Of a DNA stretch of 64,000 bases, positions 1 through 8,812 are shown in pieces. This DNA comes from Amycolatopsis endophytica. GTDB lineage: Bacteria; Actinomycetota; Actinomycetes; Mycobacteriales; Pseudonocardiaceae. Below the pieces are notes generated by a model. It had not been told where the DNA came from. It searched no databases and saw only the letters and a program-made list of their open reading frames with translations. A program made the position numbers and the translations under genes. Location: contig NZ_JACCFK010000001.1 of NCBI RefSeq assembly GCF_013410405.1, positions 2,666,001-2,730,000 on the forward strand. The letters are read 5' to 3'. Position 1 is the stretch's first letter. Each line of letters starts with the position of its first letter.

Positions 1-2
1 AC

Positions 3-719
3 ATCGGGTACGGCATCCTGCGCATCGACCCGGCGCAGAAGTGGCACCCGTACTACCTGGGCAATCCGGTGTACGCGACCGTGCTGGCGTTCATCTTCCA
101 GTGGGGCGTGATGCTGCACGACCTGGAGTTCGACCGGATCGTCCGCGGCGAGCGGAAGTGGTCGGACCCGGAGCTCAAGCAGATGCGCGCGCGGATGGCG
201 CCGAAGGCGGTGAAGCAGGTCGGCAAGGACTACGTGCTGTTCCCGCTGCTCACCGGCCCGCTCGCGCCGCTGACGTTCCTCGGCAACGCGACCGCGAACC
301 TGACCCGCAACCTGTGGGCGTTCGCGATCATCTTCTGCGGCCACTTCCCCTCCGACGTGGAGAGCTTCACCGAGGAGGAGACCGAGAACGAGTCGCGTGG
401 TCAGTGGTACCTGCGGCAGATCCTCGGCTCGGCCAACATCACCGGCGGGCCGCTGTTCCACATCCTGAGCGGGAACCTGTCGCACCAGATCGAGCACCAC
501 CTGTTCCCGGACATCCCGGCGCGGCGGTACCCGCAGATCGCGGCCGAAGTGCGTGCCATCTGCGAGAAGTACGGCTTGCCGTACAACACCGGCCCGTTGC
601 GCAAGCAGCTGTGGTCGGTGGCGAAGAAGATCGTCAAGTTCGCGTTGCCACCGAAGCCGCAGCGCAGCGCTCCCGAGCCCGATACGCTGGCGCGCGACAA
701 GGTTTCTCGAGCGGCGTGA
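3..719 (+). CDS. Fatty acid desaturase, membrane di-iron type (3' part)
   Basis: The gene runs in from before the window; 238 C-terminal residues are visible. They contain the third histidine box of membrane fatty acid desaturases, HQIEHH at about visible residue 161 in NLSHQIEHHLFPDIP, and an earlier GHFP histidine near residue 112. A hydrophobic stretch lies between them and a basic tail follows. Such enzymes use a di-iron centre at the membrane face to introduce a double bond into acyl chains, with electrons from a ferredoxin or a reductase. The region resembles the mycobacterial DesA3 family. The substrate cannot be read from this fragment. Confidence 0.9.
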   Translation: MGYGILRIDPAQKWHPYYLGNPVYATVLAFIFQWGVMLHDLEFDRIVRGERKWSDPELKQMRARMAPKAVKQVGKDYVLFPLLTGPLAPLTFLGNATANLTRNLWAFAIIFCGHFPSDVESFTEEETENESRGQWYLRQILGSANITGGPLFHILSGNLSHQIEHHLFPDIPARRYPQIAAEVRAICEKYGLPYNTGPLRKQLWSVAKKIVKFALPPKPQRSAPEPDTLARDKVSRAA

Positions 720-730
720 AGGGCTGAGTG

Positions 731-931
731 ATGGTCGACCCCATCGAGAGCGGGAAGGACACCGTCCAGGTGCTCACCGAATCGGCAGCCACCCACATCG
801 GCAACATCGCCACCATCCTCACCGGCGCGGTGCGCGACATCGCCCGCGAGACGGGCGACTGGATGAGCGACCTGTTCGAGATGCGCGAAGCAGCCCGCCG
901 CGCGAACGCCGACACGCGCCACGACGACTGA
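731..931 (+). CDS. Small conserved actinobacterial protein, unknown
   Basis: It encodes 66 residues with no cysteines and a charged C-terminus (ARRANADTRHDD). GAAGGG about 8 bases upstream supports the ATG at 731, although a GTG at 728 is in frame. It starts 12 bases after the desaturase stop, so the two are probably co-transcribed. The middle (IGNIATILTGAVRDIARETGDW) could form one amphipathic helix. I recognise no family and propose no function. Confidence 0.6.
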   Translation: MVDPIESGKDTVQVLTESAATHIGNIATILTGAVRDIARETGDWMSDLFEMREAARRANADTRHDD

Positions 932-1019
932 CCCGCCGCGAGTCCCCCGCTCCCGCGCGCGAGTCCCACGTTCCGGCGGGTGCCGCGACGGCGGATTGCC
1001 CGCGAGCGTGGAACTCGCC

Positions 1020-1061
1020 GTCGGGAGTGTGGGACTCGCGGTCGGGAGTGTGGGACTCGCG
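1020..1061. repeat. Two exact tandem copies of a 21-bp unit
   Basis: Bases 1020-1040 and 1041-1061 are identical and adjacent. Each holds the core GTGGGACTCGCG. A degenerate third copy precedes them (GTGGAACTCGCC near 1008), and inverted versions (CGAGTCCCACG) lie at about 960. The block sits between the small gene ending at 931 and the convergent gene ending at 1084. It looks like a dispersed intergenic module. Confidence 0.7.
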
Positions 1062-1083
1062 CGTGTGCCGGGCGCGGTCGGCG

Positions 1084-2121
1084 TCAGCGGTGGTGGCGCC
1101 CGTCGCGGTCGTGGTCCCAGTCGTGGCCCCAGTCGCGGTCGTGGCGGTTCCGGTCGTCCCAGTCGCCGTACCGCGGCGGGTCGAAGTGGGGCACCGTGTA
1201 CTGCGGGATGTCGAACCGCGGCATCTGCACGCGCGGCATCTGCCGCTGTTGCCGCGTCTGCTTCGGCGCGGCCTGCCGAGTCGTCTTCTTCGTGGTCGTG
1301 GGAGATGACGTCTTCGGTGCCTCGGTCTGCTGCGGCGCGGCGACCTGCTTCGTCTCGGCGACCGGGAGGATGCCGCTGAACCGGCCCTCGGTCGCGAGGA
1401 TCTCGGCCTGCTCACCCGGATCGCTGACCGTCGGCTCCTGCGGTGCGGCGTGCCCACCGGCGAGGCTGACCGGCTCCGGGGTGCCCGGCCCGGAGATCCA
1501 TCCGCCGACGAGCATCGCGCCGGCGAGGGTGAGCCCGGCGCCCGCGGTGGCCAGGACCAGCGGCCGGTGGCGCCGCTCCTTGGCAGGTGGCGTGTCGGCC
1601 TCGACGGACACGATCAACGGCTCGGCGGGCGAGTCCCCGGACGGCCCGTCGATGACCGCCGCGTCCGGCACGACGGCGTCGAAGACGATGGTCTCGGACG
1701 TCGAAGCCTCGACGGGCGCTGCGGGAGCCGCCGGCGGTGACGCCACCGGCGTGGTGGCCAGCGCGGCGGGCGTCGCCTCGCCGCTCATCCGGCCGGGCGC
1801 AGTCGTCCGCCCGGTGCGGTCGCCTTCGTCGCTGCCGCGCGACGTCGCCCCGACCGTGCCGGCCGAACCGAACGAACCGGTCCCGAACACCCGCATCCCG
1901 GCGGCGCCCGCGACGGGCGGGCGCTCCAGACGGCGCGGGGACTTCGAGTCGAGCACGGAGATCGCCGCGACCATGTTCGGCATCGTCATCTCGACCGGCG
2001 AGGGCTCGGGGACCCCGGCGCGGGAGTGACGCTGACGCACCGGGCGATCACTGCGAGCGAGCAGATCGGCGACGGTGGTCGTCCCGCTTCCGGCTCCCTT
2101 GCTGTGGGCACCCGTAGTCAC
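1084..2121 (-). CDS. One-pass membrane protein with long low-complexity ends, unknown
   Basis: The 345-residue protein starts at GTG (2119-2121), chosen because AGGAAGG lies about 10 bases upstream; a longer frame to 2274 has no such signal. The N-terminal ~200 residues are rich in Ala, Pro, Thr and Ser and probably cytosolic. One hydrophobic segment (PLVLATAGAGLTLAGAMLVG) follows. The C-terminal part is a basic, Gln/Arg-rich linker, then an unusual His/Asp/Arg tail (DRNRHDRDWGHDWDHD) that could bind metal. I know no family for it. The design suggests a cell-envelope or anti-sigma-like protein, but nothing proves that. Confidence 0.7.
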   Translation of the reverse strand: MTTGAHSKGAGSGTTTVADLLARSDRPVRQRHSRAGVPEPSPVEMTMPNMVAAISVLDSKSPRRLERPPVAGAAGMRVFGTGSFGSAGTVGATSRGSDEGDRTGRTTAPGRMSGEATPAALATTPVASPPAAPAAPVEASTSETIVFDAVVPDAAVIDGPSGDSPAEPLIVSVEADTPPAKERRHRPLVLATAGAGLTLAGAMLVGGWISGPGTPEPVSLAGGHAAPQEPTVSDPGEQAEILATEGRFSGILPVAETKQVAAPQQTEAPKTSSPTTTKKTTRQAAPKQTRQQRQMPRVQMPRFDIPQYTVPHFDPPRYGDWDDRNRHDRDWGHDWDHDRDGRHHR

Positions 2122-2321
2122 AGGGCGTACCTTCCTCGTCACTCGTTCAGTGTCGCGCTCGGGATGACCTGACGCGCCTTGTATCGCCCGGGCCTCCAGT
2201 ATCGGTACCACGGTGTGACGCAGGTCGCTCCATCGCGCGATCACAAACCCCTCAGGAGTGAAAGGGCACCACACTCCCGGGCCGCGCGCAAGCCCGGCCG
2301 AGGGCAGGTCCCTGTGGCAGG

Positions 2322-3416
2322 GTGAGGCCCGTGGCCACCCGCATTCGCTCCTGGCTGACCGACTGGACCATCCTCGCCCCTCTGGTGGCCATCGTCGCGC
2401 TGTTGTTCAGCTGGGGCCGGACGTTGCCGTTGCCGCTCGTCATCGTGGTCGCGCTGTGCCTGGCCGCGGCCGTGCTCGCCGCCGTCCACCACGCGGAGGT
2501 CGTCGCGCACCGGATCGGTGAGCCGTTCGGGTCACTCGTGCTGGCCGTCGCCGTCACGGTGATCGAAGTCGCCTTGATCGTCACTCTGATGGCTGACGGC
2601 GGTCCGAAAAGCGCCACTCTCGCGCGGGATACGGTGTTCGCCGCCGTGATGATCACCTGCAACGGCATCCTCGGTGTCTCACTGCTGGTCGGTGCGCTGC
2701 GGCACCGGGTCGCGGTGTTCAACGCCGAGGGCGCGGGTGCCGCGCTGGCGACCGTGGCGACGCTGGCCACGCTGAGCCTGGTCCTGCCTGCGTTCACGAC
2801 CAGCCGTCCCGGTCCGGAGTTCTCGCCGGCGCAACTGGCCTTCGCGGGCGTGGCGTCGCTCGTGCTGTACGGGTTGTTCGTCGCGATGCAGACCTACCGG
2901 CACCGCGACTACTTCCTCCCGGTCAAGCAGGGCGCCGACGAGCACGCCGAACCACCCAGCGCCGGCGCGGCCTGGACGAGCCTGGCCTTCCTGCTGATCG
3001 CGCTCGTGGCGGTGGTCGGTGACGCGAAGGCGGTGTCCCCGGCGATCGAACGCGGGGTGGACAGCGCCGGACTGCCGCACGCGGTGGTCGGCGTGGTGAT
3101 CGCGCTGCTCGTGCTGTTGCCGGAAACCCTCGCCGCGCTGCGGGCCGCCCTGCGCGACCGGATCCAGACCAGCCTCAACCTCGCGCTCGGTTCGGCGATG
3201 GCGAGCATCGGCCTGACCATTCCGGCCATCGCGCTCGCCTCGATCTGGCTGCCCGGCACGCTCGTGCTCGGCCTCGGCAGCACCCACCTGGTGCTCCTCG
3301 CGCTCACCGTGGTGACCGGCGTGCTGACCGTCGTGCCCGGCCGCGCGACCCCGCTGCAGGGCGGAGTGCACCTCGCGCTGCTGGCCGCGTTCATCTTCCT
3401 GGCGGTGAATCCCTAG
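2322..3416 (+). CDS. chaA: Ca2+/H+ antiporter, CaCA superfamily
   Basis: The 364-residue integral membrane protein has about eleven hydrophobic segments and both internal alpha repeats of cation/proton exchangers. The first is GEPFGSLVLAVAVTVIEV near residue 64 (core GEPxGS, acidic IE). The second, near residues 255-300, holds LLPETLAALRAALRDRIQ followed by ALGSAMASIGLT. The paired glutamates are the expected ion-coordinating residues. The family expels calcium, sodium or potassium in exchange for protons. The start may be GTG 2322 or GTG 2331. It stands alone and converges with the thiolase downstream. Confidence 0.92.
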   Translation: MRPVATRIRSWLTDWTILAPLVAIVALLFSWGRTLPLPLVIVVALCLAAAVLAAVHHAEVVAHRIGEPFGSLVLAVAVTVIEVALIVTLMADGGPKSATLARDTVFAAVMITCNGILGVSLLVGALRHRVAVFNAEGAGAALATVATLATLSLVLPAFTTSRPGPEFSPAQLAFAGVASLVLYGLFVAMQTYRHRDYFLPVKQGADEHAEPPSAGAAWTSLAFLLIALVAVVGDAKAVSPAIERGVDSAGLPHAVVGVVIALLVLLPETLAALRAALRDRIQTSLNLALGSAMASIGLTIPAIALASIWLPGTLVLGLGSTHLVLLALTVVTGVLTVVPGRATPLQGGVHLALLAAFIFLAVNP

Positions 3417-3445
3417 CCACGCCACCACGTCGTCCACCGTGCCTC

Positions 3446-4624
3446 CTAGGTCGCCAGGATCGTGACCACCATCGCCGCGGTATCGCGGCCCAGGAAACCG
3501 CCGCCGTTTTCGGCCAGCGCGACACGGGCGCCGGGGACCTGGCGCGGCCCGCACCGGCCGCGCAGCTGGTCGGTCAGCTCCACGAGCTGGCCGCACCCGG
3601 TGGCGCCGATGGGATGTCCCTTCGCGAGCAGCCCGCCGCTGGGGTTGACCACGCAGCTGCCGCCCAGCCGGGTCTGCCCGGACCGCAGCAGCGCCGCCCC
3701 CTGGCCCTCGCCGCAGAGCCCGAGATCCTCGTACACCATCAGCTCGGCCGGGGCCGCCGCGTCGTGGATCTCCAGCACGTCCAGGTCCTCCGGGCCCAGC
3801 CCGGCGGAGTTGAACGCCCGCGTCGCCGCGCGCTGCAGCGAGCCCTTTTCGCCGTCGCCGGACACCAGCGCGCAACCCCGCACCCGCACACCCGAAACGC
3901 CGAGCGCGCGGGCACGGGCGGCCGAGCACACGACGATCGCGGCGGCACCGTCACCGAGCGGCGAGCACATGAGCACGGTCAGCGGTTCGGACACCAGACG
4001 GCTCGCCAGCACCTCGCCCGCGGTGACGCGTTCCCGGTACTGCGCCTTCGGGTTCAGCGACGCGTGGTCGTGGCTCTTCACCGACACCTCGGCGAAGTCG
4101 GCCGCGGTCGCGCCGGTGCGCGCCATGTACGCGCGGGTCTGCGCGGCGTAGATGTCCATGAACAACGAGCCCCTGCCCGCGCACTCGGTGTCCGTCCACT
4201 GCCTCAGCTCACCCGGTTCCAGCTGGTCGACAGCCGTGGCGATGGCGGCGAACGACTTCGTCTTGTCGTGGTGGGTCAGCTTTTCCACGCCGACCGCGAG
4301 CGCGACGTCGACGGCGCCACCCGCCACCGCGGTCACGGCGAGGTGGAACGCGGTGGACGCCGACGCGCAGGCGTTCTCGACGTTGACGATCGGCGCGCCG
4401 AGCAGCCCGGTGTGCCGCAACGCGACCTGGCCGCGGATCATCTCCTGACCGGTCAGCATCCCGGCCGCGGCGTTGGCGAAGAACACCATGCCGACCTCGG
4501 CCGGGGTCAGTCCGGCGTCGGCCAGCGCGTCGGACACGGCCTCCTCGGACAGCGACCGGATCGTGCTGCCGCCGAACTTCCCGAACCGGGTCATCGCGGC
4601 GCCGGCGATCACGACATCGGTCAT
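3446..4624 (-). CDS. Thiolase / acetyl-CoA acetyltransferase, SCP-x type
   Basis: The 392-residue protein has the thiolase nucleophile Cys86 in NVENACASAS, the general-base histidine and second cysteine in GHPIGATGCGQ (336-346) and a C-terminal ENGGG motif. These residues perform thiolytic cleavage or condensation of acyl-CoA. The sequence type (TRFGKF start, HDAAAPAEL) is that of sterol-carrier-protein-X thiolases, used in side-chain or branched acyl breakdown. The ATG at 4622-4624 follows GAGGAGG closely. No other beta-oxidation gene adjoins it, so its pathway is open. Confidence 0.9.
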   Translation of the reverse strand: MTDVVIAGAAMTRFGKFGGSTIRSLSEEAVSDALADAGLTPAEVGMVFFANAAAGMLTGQEMIRGQVALRHTGLLGAPIVNVENACASASTAFHLAVTAVAGGAVDVALAVGVEKLTHHDKTKSFAAIATAVDQLEPGELRQWTDTECAGRGSLFMDIYAAQTRAYMARTGATAADFAEVSVKSHDHASLNPKAQYRERVTAGEVLASRLVSEPLTVLMCSPLGDGAAAIVVCSAARARALGVSGVRVRGCALVSGDGEKGSLQRAATRAFNSAGLGPEDLDVLEIHDAAAPAELMVYEDLGLCGEGQGAALLRSGQTRLGGSCVVNPSGGLLAKGHPIGATGCGQLVELTDQLRGRCGPRQVPGARVALAENGGGFLGRDTAAMVVTILAT

Positions 4625-4755
4625 GCTTGCCTCCTCTGCACGGACAGCGTCGCCCGTTCGCGGTCCCACGTCGAGAGGGTGTTGCCACGTGCGCGAAGAG
4701 CGGCGTACTGGTTGCGTCCAGTGGGAGCCTTGACCTGCCGTGGTTCAACGTTGGC

Positions 4756-5001
4756 ATGAACACCGGAAAGAATGTGAAACGTTTTCTGGCGGCCGGTGCG
4801 ATCACCGTGACCTCGCTCGGCGTCCTGCTGGGCACCGCGGGTACGGCGGCCGCCCAGGACCCGTACGGCAAGTACTCGACGAAGGCCAAGTGCGAGGCGG
4901 TCGGCAAGCCGCTGGTCTACGTCGGGGGCCACCGTGCTTACGAATGCGACTACCACGAATCGAGCCCGGCGAGCCAGCGGTGGTGGCTCTACGTCATCTG
5001 A
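4756..5001 (+). CDS. Small secreted protein with two cysteines
   Basis: The 81-residue product begins with a basic N-terminus (MNTGKNVKRF), a hydrophobic core and an Ala-rich cleavage site (TAAAQD), so about 48 residues would be exported. The mature part has two cysteines (KCEAVG and YECDY) that could form a disulfide, and an aromatic end (RWWLYVI). Many actinomycetes secrete similar tiny proteins of unknown role. Its last 13 bases overlap the end of the convergent LuxR-type gene. Confidence 0.7.
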   Translation: MNTGKNVKRFLAAGAITVTSLGVLLGTAGTAAAQDPYGKYSTKAKCEAVGKPLVYVGGHRAYECDYHESSPASQRWWLYVI

Positions 5002-7466
5002 CGGGCGGCGCTCGCCGCGGCCAGCTCGGTGCGGTTCGTGACGCCGAGCTTGGCGTAGATGTGGGACAGGTGCGTCTTGACCGTGCTGCGGCTCATGAAC
5101 AACCGGGTGCCGATCTCCGGGTTGCTGAGGCCCTGCACGGCCAGGCGCACCACACTCTCTTCGGTCGGGGTGAGGCTTTCCCAGCCGCTCGCCGGCCTGC
5201 CGCGCTTGCCACGGGGCCGCCGGGCGTAGGCGATCGCGTCCTGCAGTGACATGGCGGTGCTGGGCACGTCGCCGTGTGGCAGGCCCATCTCCCGTCGCGC
5301 GCGCTCGCATGCGTGCCGTAACGGTTCGTCGTGGGCGGAAAGTGCTTCCAGACTGCGCACGCAGGACAACCACAACCCGCGCTCGGCGCGGATCGCGAGC
5401 GCTTCGTGGTGCAGGTCGGCGGGATCGTCCGCGAGGTACGCCGACTGTTCGAGCGCGTCGGCGATCACCTTCGGCATGCCGGCCCGGCGGGCCGCGGTGA
5501 GGGCACGTGCACAGGCCGTGGCCGCCGCTTCGCGATCACCGGCCAGCCGGAGGGCCTCGGCGAGCCCGACCAGGGTGGGCGGAGTGAGGTGCTCGTCGTC
5601 GGCCTCGCGGCGGAACCACCCGATCGCCTCGGACGGCTCGCCCGACCACAGGTGCAGGTAGCCCTTCGCCCTGGCCAGACCCGGTACGAACGGCGGTGAC
5701 TCGGCGCCGTCGACGAGCCGGACCATCGGGTCGAGCACCGCGCGGGCCTCGTCGATCCGCCCCGCGGTGCCCTCGATCGTCGCAAGGACGCTCGTCGCGG
5801 AGCCGATGCGGTGGTAGTCCTCCAACGGCCTCGCCACCCGCACGCTTTCGGTGGCGAGCTCGCGGGCCCGCTCCATCTGTCCGATGTGGAGCGCGGTGCT
5901 CGCCAGGAAGGCGAGCGCGGTCGAGGCCACCCCGCGGTCGTTGCGCCGGAGCAGCCCGTCGATCGCGTTTTCCAGCAGGGGAACGGCCTTTTCGTGGTCG
6001 TCGCGCAGGTGGTGGATGATGCCCAGCAGCGCGGTGGCCCCATCGCGGACGAAACCGTCGTCGCTCGTGCGTGCCCGGCCGGCGAGCGCGGCGGCGGAGT
6101 CGAAGTCACGAACGAGTTCGCTGAGCGCGTGCAGGAGCGTGGCCAGTCCGTCGTCCGGGACGATGTCGAGCGCGGCCCGTGCCGCGTCGTGTTCCACCGG
6201 CTGGGTGGTGTCGGCGACGAGGGCGAGTCCGGTCAGCAGGCGCGCCTGCAGTGCGGTGCCGTCGGGGCCGCGGTCGATCGCGTGGCGCAACAGCGTCAGG
6301 CCCTCGTGGCCACGGCCGCCCAGGTGCCACAGCCACGCCAGCGACGCGGCCAGCCGCCGCCCGCGGTCCGGATCGTCCGCGGCCAGGCCGAACTCGATCG
6401 CCGCACGCAGGTTCTCCTGGTCGGCGGCCACGATCGCGCGCCGCGCGTCCTTGTCCTTGCCGAGCAGGGGTTCGGCTTCCTCGGCGAGCGCCAGGAACGT
6501 GCCGAGGTGCCGCTCACGGACGTCCTGCTCCTCCCCGGAGGACACCAGCTTCGCGAGGGCGTACTGGCGGACCGTTTCCAGCATCCGGTACCGCGTGGAG
6601 GACCCGGCGGTGTCCGCGACGACGAGCGACTTGTCGACCAGCCGCCCGAGTCCGGTGAGGACTTCCATCCGAGCCGGACCGCACACGCCGGTGGCGGTAC
6701 CGAGCGTGAAGCCGCCCCGGAACACGCCGAGCCGCCGGAACAACACGCGGTCGGGTTCGTCGAGCAGGTCGTGACTCCACGCCATGGACGCCGCGAGCGT
6801 CTGATGCCGTGCCGTCACCCCGCGCGGGCCGCGCACGAGCAGGGTGAACCGGTCGTCGAGGCCCCGCAGGATCTCGGGCACGGTGAGCGTGCCGGACCAG
6901 GCCGCGGCCAGCTCGATCGCCAGCGGAATCCCGTCCAGCCGCGCGCACAGCGTGCTCGTCGCGGTGTTCTCGCCGGTGCCCGAGCGGGCCCGGAAGAGCG
7001 CGACGGCGTCGGCGGCGCTGAGCGGGGGCACCCGCCAAACCCGTTCGCCCGGGATGCCGAGCGGTTCCCGGCTGGTGGCGAGGACGGTGACGTTCGGGCA
7101 GGCGGCGACCAGTTCGAGGGTGACTTCGGCGGCCGCGGCGAGCACGTGCTCGCAGTTGTCCAGGCACACCAGAACCCGGCGGTCGCCGATCTGCCGGGGC
7201 AGCGAGCCGTGGTCCGGGGTGAGCAGCGTTCCGGTCGCGGCGGCGAGCAGCTTCGGCACGACCGACGGATCCGCGGTGGCGGTGAGGTCGGCCCAGCACA
7301 CGTCGTCCTGCCGCGCGGCGACCCGCAGCGCCAGCCGCGTCTTGCCGCACCCGCCCGGCCCGGCCACGGTGACCAGGCGGTTGGCCGCGAGTTCCGCCGT
7401 GAGCGCGTCCGGTTCCGGACCGCGCCCGACGAACGGGGTGACCTGCGGCGGCAGGGTGGCTGACAT
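4989..7466 (-). CDS. Large ATP-binding LuxR-family transcriptional regulator
   Basis: The 825-residue protein has a P-loop ATPase domain with Walker A GPGGCGKT (36-43) and Walker B VLVCLDNCEHVL, a long Ala/Leu-rich helical repeat region of TPR type, and a C-terminal LuxR HTH (SLTPTEESVVRLAVQGLSN then STVKTHLSHIYAKL). This is the layout of STAND-class signal-integrating activators. It is divergent from the RibD/DHFR-like gene at 7575 across about 108 bp and may control it; that is inference. The ATG at 7464-7466 gives the usual MSATLPPQVTPFVGR start of this family. Confidence 0.92.
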   Translation of the reverse strand: MSATLPPQVTPFVGRGPEPDALTAELAANRLVTVAGPGGCGKTRLALRVAARQDDVCWADLTATADPSVVPKLLAAATGTLLTPDHGSLPRQIGDRRVLVCLDNCEHVLAAAAEVTLELVAACPNVTVLATSREPLGIPGERVWRVPPLSAADAVALFRARSGTGENTATSTLCARLDGIPLAIELAAAWSGTLTVPEILRGLDDRFTLLVRGPRGVTARHQTLAASMAWSHDLLDEPDRVLFRRLGVFRGGFTLGTATGVCGPARMEVLTGLGRLVDKSLVVADTAGSSTRYRMLETVRQYALAKLVSSGEEQDVRERHLGTFLALAEEAEPLLGKDKDARRAIVAADQENLRAAIEFGLAADDPDRGRRLAASLAWLWHLGGRGHEGLTLLRHAIDRGPDGTALQARLLTGLALVADTTQPVEHDAARAALDIVPDDGLATLLHALSELVRDFDSAAALAGRARTSDDGFVRDGATALLGIIHHLRDDHEKAVPLLENAIDGLLRRNDRGVASTALAFLASTALHIGQMERARELATESVRVARPLEDYHRIGSATSVLATIEGTAGRIDEARAVLDPMVRLVDGAESPPFVPGLARAKGYLHLWSGEPSEAIGWFRREADDEHLTPPTLVGLAEALRLAGDREAAATACARALTAARRAGMPKVIADALEQSAYLADDPADLHHEALAIRAERGLWLSCVRSLEALSAHDEPLRHACERARREMGLPHGDVPSTAMSLQDAIAYARRPRGKRGRPASGWESLTPTEESVVRLAVQGLSNPEIGTRLFMSRSTVKTHLSHIYAKLGVTNRTELAAASAARQMT

Positions 7467-7574
7467 CGCGGATCAGTCTGCCACCTCCGAACGTGGCCAG
7501 GTGGCCGATATTCCCGGCCCGTGATCCGGGCAGATTGGGGCATGTCCGGTTCACGAGACGAAGGAGAACGAGAA

Positions 7575-8156
7575 ATGAGCAAGGTCATCGCCAACATGTC
7601 CATGTCGCTCGACGGGTTCATCGCCGATCCCGGCGACGGCATCGACCTGCTGTTCGGCTGGATGGGCAACGGCGAGGTCGAGGTGCCGACCGCGGTGGAG
7701 TGGGCGACGTTCCGGATGTCGCCGTCGAGCGCCGAGTACATGAAGGCCGCGCTGGCGGGCGTCGGCGCGCTGATCGCCGGCCGCCACCTGTACGACATCA
7801 CCCAGGGCTGGGGCGGCAGACACCCGATGGGCGTCCCGGTCGTGGTGGTCACCCACGAACCGCCCGCGGACGGGCCGTCGGACTTCCGCTTCGTGTCCGG
7901 CGTCGAGGAGGCGGTGCGGGTGGCGACCGAGCTGGCGGGCGGGAAGAACGTGGTGGTCGCGAGCGCGAAGATCGCCCAGCAGGCGCTGGACGCCGGACTG
8001 CTGGACGGCATCCACGTCGACCAGGTGCCGGTCCTGCTCGGCGAAGGTGTGCGCTGGTTCGAGAACCTGGGGAAGGCGCCGGTGCGCCTGGGCAACCCGA
8101 CCGTCGTCGAGGGCAACGGGGTCACGCACCTGGCCTACGAGGTCACGCGGAGCTGA
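7575..8156 (+). CDS. RibD C-terminal/dihydrofolate reductase-like protein
   Basis: The 193-residue protein starts with a beta strand and the family signature MSMSLDGFIADP, and ends with VLLGEGVRWFENL and GNGVTHLAYEV. These are the NADPH- and substrate-binding elements of the RibD_C fold. In actinomycetes such proteins usually act as stand-alone reductases of unknown substrate rather than in riboflavin synthesis. AAGGAG 8 bases upstream fixes the ATG. It is one of three such proteins in this window (also 40111 and 51229) and lies divergent from a LuxR-type regulator. Confidence 0.85.
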   Translation: MSKVIANMSMSLDGFIADPGDGIDLLFGWMGNGEVEVPTAVEWATFRMSPSSAEYMKAALAGVGALIAGRHLYDITQGWGGRHPMGVPVVVVTHEPPADGPSDFRFVSGVEEAVRVATELAGGKNVVVASAKIAQQALDAGLLDGIHVDQVPVLLGEGVRWFENLGKAPVRLGNPTVVEGNGVTHLAYEVTRS

Positions 8157-8169
8157 GGGGCGCGACGCG

Positions 8170-8199
8170 AGACCCGGTGCACTAGTGCGCATCGGGTCT
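8170..8199. terminator. Hairpin after the RibD-like gene
   Basis: AGACCCG (8170-8176) pairs with CGGGTCT (8193-8199) and encloses the perfect palindrome GCACTAGTGC (8179-8188). It follows the stop at 8156 by 13 bases and precedes the GNAT gene. It may terminate transcription or act as an operator. Confidence 0.45.
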
Positions 8200-8281
8200 A
8201 CCTCAGGGATGGAGTGGGGTTTACCCCCGTTTTCGGTCGGTTTCCTTGCCAGGCTTCGCCTGCCATTCGTACGTTGTACGC

Positions 8282-8812
8282 ATGGCCATCACGCCGATCG
8301 AAGTCCTGACCGCGGCCTTCCGCGACGATCCGCTGGCGCACTGGTTGTTCCCTGACGACGAGATGCGCTCGCGGGCCATGCCGTTCGTCTTCGGCGACGC
8401 CGTCGAGCGCTCCGCCGCCACCGGCGAGCTGATGGTGGACGGACCGGGCGTCGCGGTCTGGCTGCGGCTGGCGGCCGGTGAGCCGCCGTTCGGCGAACCG
8501 GATCCCCGCGAGCCGCGGCTGGCCGCGTTCACCGAGCTGCTGCGAGCCCGCCACCCGCACGATCGCGAGCACCTGTACCTGCCGTTCCTCGGTGTCGCGG
8601 AACCCGGTCGCGGGATCGGTTCGGCGCTGCTGACCAGCCGGCTGTCCCGCGCGGACGCGGAGGGGCTGCCGGCGTACCTGGAAGCGAGTTCGCCGAGGAG
8701 CGTGCCGCTGTACCGGCGGCACGGCTTCGAGTTCCTCGGCGAGCCGGTCACCCTGCCCGACGGCCCGCGGCTGTGGCCGATGTGGCGCGAACCCCGAGGA
8801 GAGAACCCATGA
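8282..8812 (+). CDS. GNAT-family N-acetyltransferase
   Basis: The 176-residue protein carries the acetyl-CoA pyrophosphate loop VAEPGRGIGSALL near residue 118 and the motif B end YRRHGFEFLGE near the C-terminus, typical of GNAT enzymes that acetylate small amines. The acceptor is unknown. The ATG at 8282 is preferred over an in-frame ATG 36 bases earlier because homologues begin near a P(I/L)EVLTAAF stretch. Its TGA overlaps the ATG of the next gene in ATGA, so the two are translationally coupled. Confidence 0.85.
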   Translation: MAITPIEVLTAAFRDDPLAHWLFPDDEMRSRAMPFVFGDAVERSAATGELMVDGPGVAVWLRLAAGEPPFGEPDPREPRLAAFTELLRARHPHDREHLYLPFLGVAEPGRGIGSALLTSRLSRADAEGLPAYLEASSPRSVPLYRRHGFEFLGEPVTLPDGPRLWPMWREPRGENP

